Made by a program: the position numbers and the translations under genes. Positions 1 through 8,995 of a stretch of DNA of 64,000 bases are shown here, piece by piece. This stretch comes from Chryseobacterium sp. FH2 (GTDB taxonomy: Bacteria; Bacteroidota; Bacteroidia; Flavobacteriales; Weeksellaceae). The notes below the pieces were generated by a model, which did no database searches, was not told where the DNA came from, and saw nothing but the letters and a program-made list of their open reading frames with translations. The stretch is taken from assembly GCF_001045455.1 (NCBI RefSeq), contig NZ_LFNE01000003.1, positions 186,001-250,000 on the forward strand, in the 5' to 3' direction. The first letter of the stretch is position 1, and each line of letters begins with the position of its first letter.

Positions 1-259
1 ATTTGGTATTATCGAAATACGAATGAAAAATTCAAATTGTTCTCATCAAAAACTTCGTGAAATCTGTGTTTAAATGAGGAAAATAATAATGCAGCCAAAG
101 AAAAAAGAGAAAAATTTCAATTAAAATGAAACTCAAATTAAAGTTAAACGATGCTTCGGAAACTCCCATTAATAAAGCCTTTACATTAAACCTGTTTTAA
201 ACTGTTGCTAAATTCACCGTTTCGTGGATTTTCTTATGGTTTTTCAGATTTTTTTGCAC

Positions 260-267
260 TATATTTG
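260..267 (+). promoter_or_regulatory. Putative Bacteroidetes -7 element (TATATTTG) for the efflux operon
   Basis: The sequence matches the TAnnTTTG consensus of the Bacteroidetes primary sigma factor and lies 15 bases before the start codon of the TolC-family gene. No clear TTTG -33 box is present 19 bases upstream, so the call rests on the -7 box and its position. The first 259 bases of the window hold no gene that I can recognise. Confidence 0.35.
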
Positions 268-282
268 TTTTAAACGGGAACT

Positions 283-1698
283 ATGAAAAACAATTTATTG
301 ATTTTTACGTTTGGTTTTTTTATACTTCCAACTTTTAGTTGGGCACAATCGGCGCCGGCTTTTCGAGAACTTTTAGACAGTGCGATGGTTAGGGATTCTG
401 ATCTCAAAATGCAACTCACCCAAAACAAATTAACCGATCTTGACGAACATAAATTAAAAGACATCTTTCTTCCAACATTAGAAGTGAGCGGCCAGGCTGG
501 ATATCTCAATGCCACAGCTCGTTTGACTTCCCCGGAGATCAATCTCACACCTTTTATCAGGATTCCGGAAGGAAGTTTTAATAATAATCTAAACGTTTCA
601 GGTTTTTCAGGAATTGCCAAAGCAGATGCAAAAATGGTAGTATATTCCGGAGGAAAAGTAAAATATCTAAAAAAAGCCATCGAAGAAAAGAAAATTTCCG
701 AAGATATTTTGCTTGAAAAAACAAAAGACGAAGTCGTAGCAAATGTTTCCAAAGCTTATGATCAGCTGGCTTTAATTCATCAATCCAAAAGAGTATTGGA
801 TGAAAGCAAAAAAAGATTGGATATCAACCGAAAAACGGCAGATAAAGCTTTAGGGTATGGGCTAATCACTCCTTATGATCATAAGAAAATTGAATTGGCC
901 CAAGCAACTTTACATGCAAAAGTTGTGGAATATGAAGGCAAAAAAGAACTGCTTCTGACCCAGCTTTATGTTCTGACGGGAATCAGTAAAGAAAGGTTGA
1001 GAATGATAGAACCTGTTTTAGAGCCTGTTGAATTATTATCTCCAGAAAAAGGAATCGAACAGAGAGCGGAAATTCGGGCCTTAGAGCACGGAATTGTTGC
1101 TGCTGATTATAAAATAAAAGCGGAAAAAACCTGGATGATTCCAAAAGTTCAGTTGATGGTATCTGCTTATTATATAGGATTGTATGGAAGCAGAATTAAA
1201 ACTTCTGAAAATATAATCCCTGCCATTCCTGAAATTGGATATGGCGGTGCAAAGCTGGATTGGAGGCCAACTAATATTAATATTCTTCCTTTGATTACAG
1301 CCGGGGTGGGATTCAAATGGGAAATCTTTGACGGAAATGAAGGGAAGCATGCCGAAGAAACTGCTAAAATAGGAAAAGAAATTCTTCAAAACCAGAAAGA
1401 AGATGCCTTAAAAAAACTGACTTTAAATTTAGCGAACAATCAAACCAATTATGATATCGCCAATGCCCAGATTGCATTAAAGGCAAAGGAAAAAGAACTG
1501 GCAAAAAATGCTTTGATCCAGGCTGAAAAAGAATTCAGATACGGAATGAGCAAGTCTTCACAGCTTATTGATGCCGAAAATGATTTGGAAATTGCCGAGC
1601 TGGAATATCAAAACACGATTTTCAACCAAAGAAGAGCGGGAATAGAACTGATGAGATCTACCCAGGAATTGGATATTGCTAAACTTTATCAACCTTAA
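283..1698 (+). CDS. TolC family outer membrane efflux protein
   Basis: This is the outer membrane channel of a type I secretion or efflux apparatus. It would join the periplasmic adaptor encoded next to it and open a path through the outer membrane. The 471-residue protein starts with a Sec signal peptide that ends near residue 21 (FSWAQ). It then shows the long, low-complexity, charged helical stretches of outer membrane efflux proteins, in two halves (about residues 25-230 and 255-465), a length usual for TolC homologues. The HlyD-type gene begins 9 bases downstream and a permease follows, so the three form an operon. The TolC fold is clear from the pattern; the exported substrate is not known. 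Confidence 0.88.
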   Translation: MKNNLLIFTFGFFILPTFSWAQSAPAFRELLDSAMVRDSDLKMQLTQNKLTDLDEHKLKDIFLPTLEVSGQAGYLNATARLTSPEINLTPFIRIPEGSFNNNLNVSGFSGIAKADAKMVVYSGGKVKYLKKAIEEKKISEDILLEKTKDEVVANVSKAYDQLALIHQSKRVLDESKKRLDINRKTADKALGYGLITPYDHKKIELAQATLHAKVVEYEGKKELLLTQLYVLTGISKERLRMIEPVLEPVELLSPEKGIEQRAEIRALEHGIVAADYKIKAEKTWMIPKVQLMVSAYYIGLYGSRIKTSENIIPAIPEIGYGGAKLDWRPTNINILPLITAGVGFKWEIFDGNEGKHAEETAKIGKEILQNQKEDALKKLTLNLANNQTNYDIANAQIALKAKEKELAKNALIQAEKEFRYGMSKSSQLIDAENDLEIAELEYQNTIFNQRRAGIELMRSTQELDIAKLYQP

Positions 1699-1707
1699 AA
1701 AATTAAA

Positions 1708-2667
1708 ATGATGCCAAAAAAACTCTCCCTACTATTTGCCGGACTGTTGTTATTGGGAAGCTGTGACAAAAAGAATGAAAAACTCAATGATTCTGAAGGG
1801 AAAACAAAAAAAGATGTTGTTTCTTTTGCTCCAAAAGTGACCGGAAGAATTTTAAAAATATATGTTACTGAAGGTCAAACCGTGAAAAAAGGCGATACAT
1901 TGGCTTTGCTTGATGTTCCGGAAGTTTCTGCCAAAATTGCACAGGCTCAAGGGGCTGTAAGTGCTGCCACAGCTCAGGAACAAATGGCGAAAAACGGAGC
2001 GACAGCCGATCAAATGAAGCAATTACAGGCGAAATATAAAGGCTTGAAAGAACAATATGATTTTGCACAAAAATCTTTTCGGAGAGCCTCCAATATGTAT
2101 CGGGACAGTTTGATGTCCCCACAGGCTTATGATGAGGTCTATGCCAAAATGCAGGGAGCGAAAGCCCAATATGATGCCGTTGTTGCAGAATTAGACGATG
2201 TGAAAAGAGGAACCCGTTTTGAAAAAGTGGAAATGGCAGCAGGCCAGGCTTCCCAGGCAAAAGGCGCTTTGCAGGAAGCGAATGTGGCTTATTCCGAAAG
2301 GTACATCATCGCAACCAATGATATGGAAATTGAAACCATCAGCCTGAACACCGGAGAATTGGCGACGGCAGGGTTTGCGTTATTCAATGGATATATCCCC
2401 AGCAGTACTTTTTTCCGTTTTACGGTTCCTGAAAGTCAGATTTCAAGATATAAAAAAGGGCAGACGGTCAATATGGAAATTCCTTATAATAAAGAAAAAT
2501 TAGAGGGTACGATTTTGTATATCAAACAATTGACAAAATATGCGGACATCACCACAGCTTATCCCGATTATCAGTTGCAGGACGCTATTTATGAGATAAA
2601 AGTAAAACCAAAGGATATGAACAAAGCGAAAGATATTTTGGTCAATTCAAATGTTATCCTGAAATAA
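1708..2667 (+). CDS. HlyD family periplasmic adaptor subunit (lipoprotein)
   Basis: This membrane fusion protein would bridge the inner membrane permease and the TolC-type channel. The first 19 residues form a lipoprotein signal with lipobox LLGSC, so the mature protein is anchored through Cys19. A biotinyl/lipoyl-like hairpin follows (about residues 42-70, with the pattern VTEGQTVKKGD). It precedes an alpha-helical hairpin rich in Ala, Gln and Lys (about residues 75-190) and a beta-barrel region. Its 319 residues are usual for HlyD/EmrA-like adaptors of ABC-2 systems. Two Met codons open the frame, and the second (1711) is an equally good start. It sits 9 bases after the channel gene and 2 bases before the permease gene. 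Confidence 0.88.
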   Translation: MMPKKLSLLFAGLLLLGSCDKKNEKLNDSEGKTKKDVVSFAPKVTGRILKIYVTEGQTVKKGDTLALLDVPEVSAKIAQAQGAVSAATAQEQMAKNGATADQMKQLQAKYKGLKEQYDFAQKSFRRASNMYRDSLMSPQAYDEVYAKMQGAKAQYDAVVAELDDVKRGTRFEKVEMAAGQASQAKGALQEANVAYSERYIIATNDMEIETISLNTGELATAGFALFNGYIPSSTFFRFTVPESQISRYKKGQTVNMEIPYNKEKLEGTILYIKQLTKYADITTAYPDYQLQDAIYEIKVKPKDMNKAKDILVNSNVILK

Positions 2668-2669
2668 AT

Positions 2670-3875
2670 ATGAAAGAATTTTTCCGACTTTTACAACGAG
2701 AATTTAAGCTGTTTACCGGCAATTCGACATTAAGAACGGTTTTCTTTCTGGCGCCGGTTTTCTATGCAACGTTGCTAGGGTTTGTCTATAAAAGCGGAAA
2801 AGTGGAAAACACTCCTGTTTTGGTGATTGACAGAGATAACACGCCTTTGTCAAACCAGTTAACGGAAATGCTGGAAGATAATAAAAGTATTAAGGTTATC
2901 CGATATTTACAGGAACCATTTAGTATCAAAGATGAAGTGATAAAACACGAAGCGGCCGCTGTTGTTATTATTCCGTCGAAATTTGAAGCTTCAATTCTTC
3001 AAAAAAAATATCCTGAACTCAATGTTTATGTGAATACAGGAAATGTTCTGACAGCAAATTTTGCATCAAAAGCATTACAATTAACTATAGGAACATTCTC
3101 TGCGGGAGTTTCCATCAAAGCGCTTCAAAAAGCAGGAATGCCAGCAACAAGAGCAGCAACACAATATGAGCCGTTTAAAGCAAATTATATAACGCTTTTT
3201 AACACTACGGGAAACTACCTTATTTTTATGTGGCCAGCAATGTTGGCTGTAGTTTTGCAGCAGGTAATTTTACTGGCAATGGCGGTAAGTTTTGCAGCCG
3301 AATTCCAAGGTGGAACATTCATTAAAGAATATTTTAAAATGAAAAGACGGGCATTTCCGACAATGCTCATTAAAGTAATTCCAATCTGGGTTTTCTCAAT
3401 TTTGATTGTTGGAGTATATTATTTTATGCACATGATTTTCAAAGTCCCGATGCCGGAAGGAATTTTAAATTTTATTTTGTTAACGGCAGTTTTCGTAGGT
3501 TCAGCTTCATTTTTAGGTGTTTTCATCAGTATTTTGATTCCGGATGCCCTGAAAGCGACACAAATCTTAATGGTGATTGCTTCTCCAGCGTTCATCATCA
3601 GTGGTTTTACATGGCCTTTAAATGCAATGCCTGCCTTTGTGCAATTCATCGCGAACATTATTCCGTTGACGCCATTTTTACAGGCATTTAAAATTTTATT
3701 AATTCAAAAAGGTTCTGTAGAACTTACTTTTCCATATTTAAAACATTTGGGAATTCTGTTAATTGTTTATGCATTTTTAGGCTGGATTGCTTTAAAAATT
3801 AAAATGTGGCTGATGTTCAGATACATCAAACCAAATGAGATCTCCAACGAAAATTCTTCCGAAAAAGTAGATTAA
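2670..3875 (+). CDS. ABC-2 type transporter permease
   Basis: This is the inner membrane permease of an ABC-2 exporter of the YhhJ/YbhR kind. It has one membrane helix near residues 22-40 and a large periplasmic domain (about 45-180). Five further hydrophobic segments lie between residues 185 and 385, including the conserved region around the motif FIISGFTWPLNAMP. The length of 401 residues fits the family. It begins 2 bases after the adaptor gene. ABC-2 permeases normally pair with an ATP-binding subunit, but none is encoded here: downstream is an unrelated DUF1569 gene. The ATPase must be supplied in trans or lie outside the window. Substrate unknown. Confidence 0.85.
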   Translation: MKEFFRLLQREFKLFTGNSTLRTVFFLAPVFYATLLGFVYKSGKVENTPVLVIDRDNTPLSNQLTEMLEDNKSIKVIRYLQEPFSIKDEVIKHEAAAVVIIPSKFEASILQKKYPELNVYVNTGNVLTANFASKALQLTIGTFSAGVSIKALQKAGMPATRAATQYEPFKANYITLFNTTGNYLIFMWPAMLAVVLQQVILLAMAVSFAAEFQGGTFIKEYFKMKRRAFPTMLIKVIPIWVFSILIVGVYYFMHMIFKVPMPEGILNFILLTAVFVGSASFLGVFISILIPDALKATQILMVIASPAFIISGFTWPLNAMPAFVQFIANIIPLTPFLQAFKILLIQKGSVELTFPYLKHLGILLIVYAFLGWIALKIKMWLMFRYIKPNEISNENSSEKVD

Positions 3876-4045
3876 GTTAAATATCGAAAAATTCCACCTT
3901 CTTTTATTAATAATCGATCATTAAATTTTACAACTAATTTATAGGCAAAAAGACTTACTTTGTGAATGTTTTTTTCTATAAAGTATTGTTATTTAGTATT
4001 TTAACTATTTTTCTTATAGGGTGGAAAATGATAAGAAAAAACTAA

Positions 4046-4053
4046 TATATTTG
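4046..4053 (+). promoter_or_regulatory. Putative -7 element (TATATTTG) for the DUF1569 gene
   Basis: A full match to TAnnTTTG, 23 bases before the start codon. No good -33 box is visible. It separates this gene from the upstream efflux operon. Confidence 0.4.
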
Positions 4054-4075
4054 CTTTTACAAATTAAAATAAGCT

Positions 4076-4531
4076 ATGGAAAATGTATTTGATGCAAAAG
4101 ATGCTCAAAACTATATAGATAGAATAAATAATCTTGTAGAAGATACTCACGGGTTGTGGGGGAAAATGACCGTTGACCAAATGTTGGCGCACTGTTGTGT
4201 GACATATGAAATGGTCTATGAGCCTGAAAAACACAAAAAACCAGGGGCAATTGCAAAGTTCATTTTAAAGACTTTTGTAAAGCCTAAAGTAGTTGGTGAA
4301 AAATCTTATCCGAGAGATTCTCCTACCGCGCCACAATTCTTAATCAAGGGAAGAAAAAACTTTGAAGATGAGAAGAAAAGACTGATTGGTTTTATCCAAA
4401 AAACCCAACAGATGGGAGCTGGGTCTTTTGATGGAAAAGAATCCCATTCTTTCGGAAAATTAAATGCTCAGGAGTGGAATAATATGTTTGCAAAACATTT
4501 GAACCACCATTTATCACAATTCGGAGTTTAA
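4076..4531 (+). CDS. DUF1569 domain-containing protein (DinB-like fold)
   Basis: This 151-residue cytoplasmic protein resembles the DUF1569 family, which is related to the DinB/YfiT four-helix bundle with a metal-binding site. The typical pattern is visible: a helix ending in WGKMTVDQMLAHC near residues 28-40, a middle region with a long loop, and the closing motif around residues 135-148 (FAKHLNHHLSQF), where histidines would help bind metal. There is no signal peptide. The family has no firm biochemical function. The gene has its own promoter-like element and is followed 14 bases later by a secreted protein gene, so the two may be cotranscribed. Confidence 0.8.
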   Translation: MENVFDAKDAQNYIDRINNLVEDTHGLWGKMTVDQMLAHCCVTYEMVYEPEKHKKPGAIAKFILKTFVKPKVVGEKSYPRDSPTAPQFLIKGRKNFEDEKKRLIGFIQKTQQMGAGSFDGKESHSFGKLNAQEWNNMFAKHLNHHLSQFGV

Positions 4532-4545
4532 AAAATCAAAAACAC

Positions 4546-5016
4546 ATGAAAAAACTTTTATTATTCCTTGTTCTTTCTTCCCATTTTGTTTTGGCGCAAA
4601 TGCCGAATATTTCTAATGTCTGGTTGAATAACAGCAAAGCTTACCTTGGGACTATCGGAAATGATAAGCAGGAGCTTAAACTTAAAATCAATATTTCTGA
4701 ACAAAATAAAAAGAATGATCAGGAATATTTTATTTCGGGGTATTCGCTTGTTGATAAAACATATGCAAAACTTGAAGGTAAATTTACTATCACAAAATAT
4801 AAAGATTTCAACAAAAAAGGAACGGTGTTTGGAGAGTATGAATTTGCTGAAGAAAATAAAGGAAAACATTCCGGCATTTTTAAAGGAAAGTTCGTTTATA
4901 CCTTCAAATGGAACAAAAATACTGAAAAAGTTGAAGGACAATACATTGAGCTGATCGGTGACTGGAAAAGCTACGACGGAACTCTGGACTTTAAAACCCG
5001 CCTGAAAAATCAATAA
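4546..5016 (+). CDS. Secreted protein of unknown function
   Basis: This 156-residue protein has a short Sec signal peptide (cleavage probably after LAQ, residue 18). The mature part is a small domain rich in beta strands and lysine. I do not recognise a family. The alternation of aromatic and charged residues (repeated patterns such as GKFTITKYKDF, GKFVYTFKW) suggests a lipocalin-like or small barrel fold, which is only a guess. It lies 14 bases after the DUF1569 gene on the same strand and may be in its operon. Confidence 0.65.
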   Translation: MKKLLLFLVLSSHFVLAQMPNISNVWLNNSKAYLGTIGNDKQELKLKINISEQNKKNDQEYFISGYSLVDKTYAKLEGKFTITKYKDFNKKGTVFGEYEFAEENKGKHSGIFKGKFVYTFKWNKNTEKVEGQYIELIGDWKSYDGTLDFKTRLKNQ

Positions 5017-5168
5017 GTATGTTGAGAAATATTTGAGGCTTCTTTTTGTTATTCACCATTTACAATATGGCTGTTTTACCAACTCTAATCAGGTTTTGGA
5101 TTTTTAGGAATCTAGGTCTGGGGATTGGTTTTCGTTGGAAGCAGATTGGCTATAAATAAAAAATCTAT

Positions 5169-5540
5169 ATGAAACTAGGCGCGTTTTCAATCAGCTTGAG
5201 TGTAAAAGATCTTGAGAAATCTAAAGATTTTTACGAAAAATTAGGTTTCAGTCAAATGGCTGGAAGTATGGAACATGATTATTTGATCATGAAAAATGGA
5301 GATCACTTGATTGGCTTGTTCCAGGCAATGTTTGATGGAAATATGCTGACTTTTAATCCTGGTTGGGATCAGAATGCCCAGAATCTGGAATCTTTTGATG
5401 ATGTTCGTGATATTCAGAAACGTTTAAAGGAAAATGGAGTTCAGCTTGATAAAGAAGCAGATCAAACGACTTCCGGTCCGGAACATATTTTTCTGAAAGA
5501 TCCTGATGGAAATATGATTTTAATTGATCAACACAGATGA
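5169..5540 (+). CDS. VOC family protein (glyoxalase/bleomycin resistance-like)
   Basis: A 123-residue cytoplasmic member of the vicinal oxygen chelate superfamily. It opens with the typical beta strand and helix of the fold (SLSVKDLEKSKDFYEKLGF, residues 9-27) and ends with the second beta-alpha module (FLKDPDGNMILIDQH), where an acidic residue is usually a metal ligand. It is the length of a single-module VOC protein that acts as a dimer. Substrate cannot be predicted. A second, different VOC protein follows 66 bases later; the two are not close copies. Confidence 0.82.
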   Translation: MKLGAFSISLSVKDLEKSKDFYEKLGFSQMAGSMEHDYLIMKNGDHLIGLFQAMFDGNMLTFNPGWDQNAQNLESFDDVRDIQKRLKENGVQLDKEADQTTSGPEHIFLKDPDGNMILIDQHR

Positions 5541-5606
5541 TATTTTGAAACTTCAGGATATTAAATTTATACAAATTAAAACTAAACTTAAAACAAGAAA
5601 CTCATT

Positions 5607-6056
5607 ATGGCTAGTGTAAACGTTTATTTAACATTCAACGGGAATTGTAAAGAAGCATTCGATTTCTACAAATCTGTTTTCGGTGGAGAATATCCTTATA
5701 TCGGAACTTTCGGGGATATGCCTCCAATGGAAGGTCAGGAAAATAAAGAAGAAGATAAAAACAAAATCATGCATGTTTCCCTTCCTATTTCAAAAGAAAC
5801 AATGTTAATGGGAAGTGATGCGGGATGTGATTATGCATCTCAATTCAAGGCCGGAAACAATTTCTCTATTTCTATCAATGCTGAATCTAAAGAAGAAGCA
5901 GATAAATTATTTGCAGGGCTTTCTGAGGGAGGACAGGTAACGATGCCGATGGCAGACACTTTCTGGGGAGCATATTTCGGGATGTTTACAGATAAATTCG
6001 GGATCAACTGGATGGTAAACTACGATGATCCTGCGAAAGTGCAACAGCATCCTTAA
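5607..6056 (+). CDS. VOC family protein, PhnB-like
   Basis: A 149-residue cytoplasmic protein of the PhnB/YjdN branch of the VOC superfamily. The start (VYLTFNGNCKEAFDFYKSVF, residues 5-24) and the block near residues 122-140 (WGAYFGMFTDKFGINWMV) are characteristic of this group. The family is often annotated as 3-demethylubiquinone methyltransferase-like, but that catalytic role is not supported; most members have no proven substrate. A strong terminator follows 35 bases after the stop codon, ending the pair of VOC genes. Confidence 0.85.
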   Translation: MASVNVYLTFNGNCKEAFDFYKSVFGGEYPYIGTFGDMPPMEGQENKEEDKNKIMHVSLPISKETMLMGSDAGCDYASQFKAGNNFSISINAESKEEADKLFAGLSEGGQVTMPMADTFWGAYFGMFTDKFGINWMVNYDDPAKVQQHP

Positions 6057-6090
6057 TATTAATATTTTGGATACAAAATACAGGTAAAGG

Positions 6091-6119
6091 AACCGACGGA
6101 TTTTCTGTCGGTTTTTTTA
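6091..6119 (+). terminator. Rho-independent terminator after the PhnB-like gene
   Basis: Stem ACCGAC (6092-6097) pairs with GTCGGT (6107-6112) and is followed by an uninterrupted run of seven T. Confidence 0.8.
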
Positions 6120-6196
6120 TTTACTATACGTCTACATTCCGAAAACGCTAAGTTTGAGAGTTAGGATTAGGTTGCAGGCCCTGGGAAGTTGATAAG

Positions 6197-6412
6197 ATGT
6201 ACAACATAAAAAACAAAAAGATACAAAGGGTGAAATTCACAATCGATCAAATCGAAACAGGGTATCAAAAAGTAAAAAACGGTGCAGATTTCCAAACTAT
6301 ATTAGACCATTAAAACTTTAGAAGTTTCTCATTATGTGTATCTATTTTGATAAGACTGGAAGTGATATTTTGGAAGAACGGGTTCCGGAATAAATTAGTG
6401 ATTATTTTTATC
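6197..6412 (+). pseudogene. Decayed DUF1398-like gene
   Basis: From the ATG at 6197 the first frame reads 38 residues before a stop at 6311. Its central part (FTIDQIETGYQKVKNGADF) resembles the N-terminus of the DUF1398 family. A shift by one base then gives IKTLEVSHYVYLF, which continues that family's pattern, and a further shift gives a short Asp/Glu-containing stretch. Two frame changes and early stops within about 200 bases indicate a dead gene. The assignment rests on remembered family pattern only. Apart from the terminator at its left end, the remaining intergenic sequence (6057-6514) holds nothing else I can name. Confidence 0.4.
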
Positions 6413-6514
6413 ATAAAAGAAAATTTTCATACGACATTTTTTTTGCTTATTATTGATAATTGAAATCGTTTTTAAAAATACGATAGATAATAGTAATATA
6501 ATTGAGATAGGAAT

Positions 6515-7189
6515 ATGAACAGTTTAAGGTCGGTGGTAGCATTGGTTTTTAGTTTGGGAGCTATATTTTCATTTGCCCAGAAAAATGATTTGGGAGCTTG
6601 GTATATGTATTTTGGTAATAATAAAATCAGTAAAAAATTAAATTGGCACAACGAAATCCAGTACCGTAATTTTGACGCAATCGGAGATTTGGAACAATTA
6701 TTAATCCGTACCGGAATTGGATATGATTTAACGGAAAATAATAACAATATTTTATTAGGATATGGTTTTATTTTAAGCCAGCCTTATGTAAATGATGAAA
6801 AAACTGAAAATATAGAGCATAGGATTTTCCAGCAATATATCACAAAACAGAAATTCGGACGTTTTAACCTTCAGCATCGTTACAGATTGGAAGAACGTTT
6901 TCTACAGGATGATTTTAGGATGAGATTCCGGTACTATTTAGGGGTAAATGTTCCTATTACCAATAAAGAAATGGCTCCGAAAACGATTTACGGTTCTGTA
7001 TATAATGAAATTTTTCTAAATTTAAACAGTCCGACTTTCGACAGAAACAGGGTGTATGGAGCTTTGGGATATGTGATTAACAAAAACATGAGAATAGAAG
7101 CCGGGTATATGAATCAAATTCAGGAAAACAAGAATAGGGGGCAGATTCAGATTGGTTTTTATAATAATATCCCGTTTACGAAAAATTAA
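6515..7189 (+). CDS. DUF2490 domain-containing outer membrane protein
   Basis: A 224-residue protein with a Sec signal peptide ending at FAQ (residue 22), followed by alternating strands typical of a small outer membrane beta-barrel. The pattern LGAWYMYFGNNKISKKLNWH at the start of the mature protein, and the repeated aromatic/charged strands (FNLQHRYRLEERF), fit the DUF2490 family, which is common in Bacteroidetes. The protein ends in a strand (GQIQIGFYNN) as barrel proteins do. No function is established for the family. It stands alone, with 172 bases to the antiporter gene. Confidence 0.82.
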   Translation: MNSLRSVVALVFSLGAIFSFAQKNDLGAWYMYFGNNKISKKLNWHNEIQYRNFDAIGDLEQLLIRTGIGYDLTENNNNILLGYGFILSQPYVNDEKTENIEHRIFQQYITKQKFGRFNLQHRYRLEERFLQDDFRMRFRYYLGVNVPITNKEMAPKTIYGSVYNEIFLNLNSPTFDRNRVYGALGYVINKNMRIEAGYMNQIQENKNRGQIQIGFYNNIPFTKN

Positions 7190-7361
7190 ATCGATTAGAA
7201 ACTAAAAACACTTTTCCTATCGGTATTATATTTTTTGTTGACATAATCTGTTCAATTAGAAAGCTCCGCAGATTTTGCAAATTGAACAGATTATTCAGAA
7301 TAAAAAATATGTATAATCAGCTAGAAGAACTAAAAATTAACATTAATAAAAATTATAAAAA

Positions 7362-8975
7362 ATGATTCACACTTACGTCATAATATCAATCGCGGTATTG
7401 TTGTCTGTGATGATATTGGTAATGATTGGGCAAAAACTTAAAGTTGCTTACCCAATTTTTCTTGTGATAGCAGGTTTGTTGATAAGCCTGGTTCCGGGAA
7501 TGCCACATATTGAAATAGAGCCTGATTTGGTTTTCCTTATTTTCTTACCACCGATTTTATTTGAGGCAGCTTGGTTTACGTCATGGCAGGATTTTCATAA
7601 ATGGAGAAAGCAGATTTTCTCGATGGCGTTTGGGTTGGTATTTCTCACCTCAATTGTTGTTGCTTATCTATCATCATCAATAATTCCGGGATTAACTGTT
7701 GCCATGGGATTTTTATTAGGAGGTGTAAACTCTCCGCCGGATGCCGTAGCTGCGACTTCTGTGTTAAAACATATGAAAATTCCCAAAAAAATTACAAGTA
7801 TTCTGGAAGGTGAAAGTTTGATTAACGATGCTTCAAGTTTGATTGTATTTAAATTTGCCTTAGCTGCAGTGATTTCAGGACAATTTATTTTTGGTGAAGC
7901 GGTGAAAGACTTTTTTACAATGGCAATCGGGGGAATTGCAGTGGGAGTAGCGGCAGGCTTGCTTTTCGGAGCTCTGTTAAGAATTATTCCGTCGAATTCT
8001 AATATTGATACTATCATTACTTTGATTGTACCTTATATAATGTATGTCGGTGCGGAACATTTTCACTTTTCGGGAGTGTTATCTGTGGTTGCAGGAGGTT
8101 TGTTAATGTCTTACAATTCACACTGTTACCTGAGTCATACTTCTAGAATTCAGTCTGGAAATGTCTGGAGTGTTCTGATATTTTTAATGAATACCATTAT
8201 TTTTATTCTTATCGGATTAGAATTACCTGTTGTAGTAGCTGCGATGAAGGATTACACCATCACGGAAGGGATTTTCTACAGCATCGTGATTGGTGGGGCT
8301 ATTATTGGAACGAGAATTTTGTACAGCTATGCCTTGATGTATTTCCCAAGGCTCTATTCAAAGGAATTACGTTTAAAAGTTCCCAAACCGGATTGGCGGG
8401 AACCTTTTATCATAAGTTTTGCCGCGATGAGAGGAGTTGTTTCTTTAGCAGCAGCGTTATCAATTCCGGCATTTTTACCAAATGGAGAAGCTTTTCCGCA
8501 CAGAAATATTATTCTGTTTGTAACTTTCGTTATCATATTAATTACTTTGGTCGGTCAGGGTTTACTTTTATCGCCAATTTTGAAATTATTAAAAATAAAT
8601 GATGCAGGAAGCGAGCTTCCGGAAGAGAAGCAGGAAGTAATTTTAATGAGAAAATTAAAAGAAACTGCTTTGCACAAGCTGGAAAATGATTTTTCAGATT
8701 TAGCAGAAAGAAACAGCCTGGTTCAACATCAAAAACACAAGCTGGAAAACGAAATGATGATGATGGCAGATAAAGCTCAATGTATGGCTTCTACGGGAGA
8801 TTATGTAACGGCAATGAGTGAAAATAAAGATGTAATGAGACAAATCATTCAGGCACAAAGAAATGAACTTCATCGAATGAAGCGTGAAAAAATATTCGAT
8901 GATCATGTGATGAGGACAATTGAAATGCAGCTTGATTTCGATGAAGCAAAAATTACAGGATTTTCTCACGGTTAA
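7362..8975 (+). CDS. Na+/H+ antiporter, CPA1 (NhaP) family
   Basis: A 537-residue inner membrane cation/proton antiporter for pH and sodium homeostasis. About twelve hydrophobic segments occupy residues 1-410. The ion-binding signature of the CPA1 family is visible near residue 150 (EGESLINDASS), with the Asn-Asp pair that coordinates the cation. A conserved Arg-rich block (AAMRGVVSLAAALSIP) lies near residue 355. The C-terminal 125 residues are charged and helical, as in cytoplasmic tails of bacterial NhaP proteins. Sodium versus potassium preference cannot be read from the sequence. The following SRPBCC gene begins 20 bases after the stop and may be cotranscribed. Confidence 0.92.
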   Translation: MIHTYVIISIAVLLSVMILVMIGQKLKVAYPIFLVIAGLLISLVPGMPHIEIEPDLVFLIFLPPILFEAAWFTSWQDFHKWRKQIFSMAFGLVFLTSIVVAYLSSSIIPGLTVAMGFLLGGVNSPPDAVAATSVLKHMKIPKKITSILEGESLINDASSLIVFKFALAAVISGQFIFGEAVKDFFTMAIGGIAVGVAAGLLFGALLRIIPSNSNIDTIITLIVPYIMYVGAEHFHFSGVLSVVAGGLLMSYNSHCYLSHTSRIQSGNVWSVLIFLMNTIIFILIGLELPVVVAAMKDYTITEGIFYSIVIGGAIIGTRILYSYALMYFPRLYSKELRLKVPKPDWREPFIISFAAMRGVVSLAAALSIPAFLPNGEAFPHRNIILFVTFVIILITLVGQGLLLSPILKLLKINDAGSELPEEKQEVILMRKLKETALHKLENDFSDLAERNSLVQHQKHKLENEMMMMADKAQCMASTGDYVTAMSENKDVMRQIIQAQRNELHRMKREKIFDDHVMRTIEMQLDFDEAKITGFSHG

Positions 8976-8995
8976 TTAAATTTTAAAGATTTGAA

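Noticed and set aside
5066..5158. 30-codon frame with a hydrophobic-basic pattern (MAVLPTLIRFWIF) before the first VOC gene
   Set aside because: It could be the tail of a lost membrane protein, but it is short and has no upstream continuation beyond a stop at about 5032. Not enough for a call.
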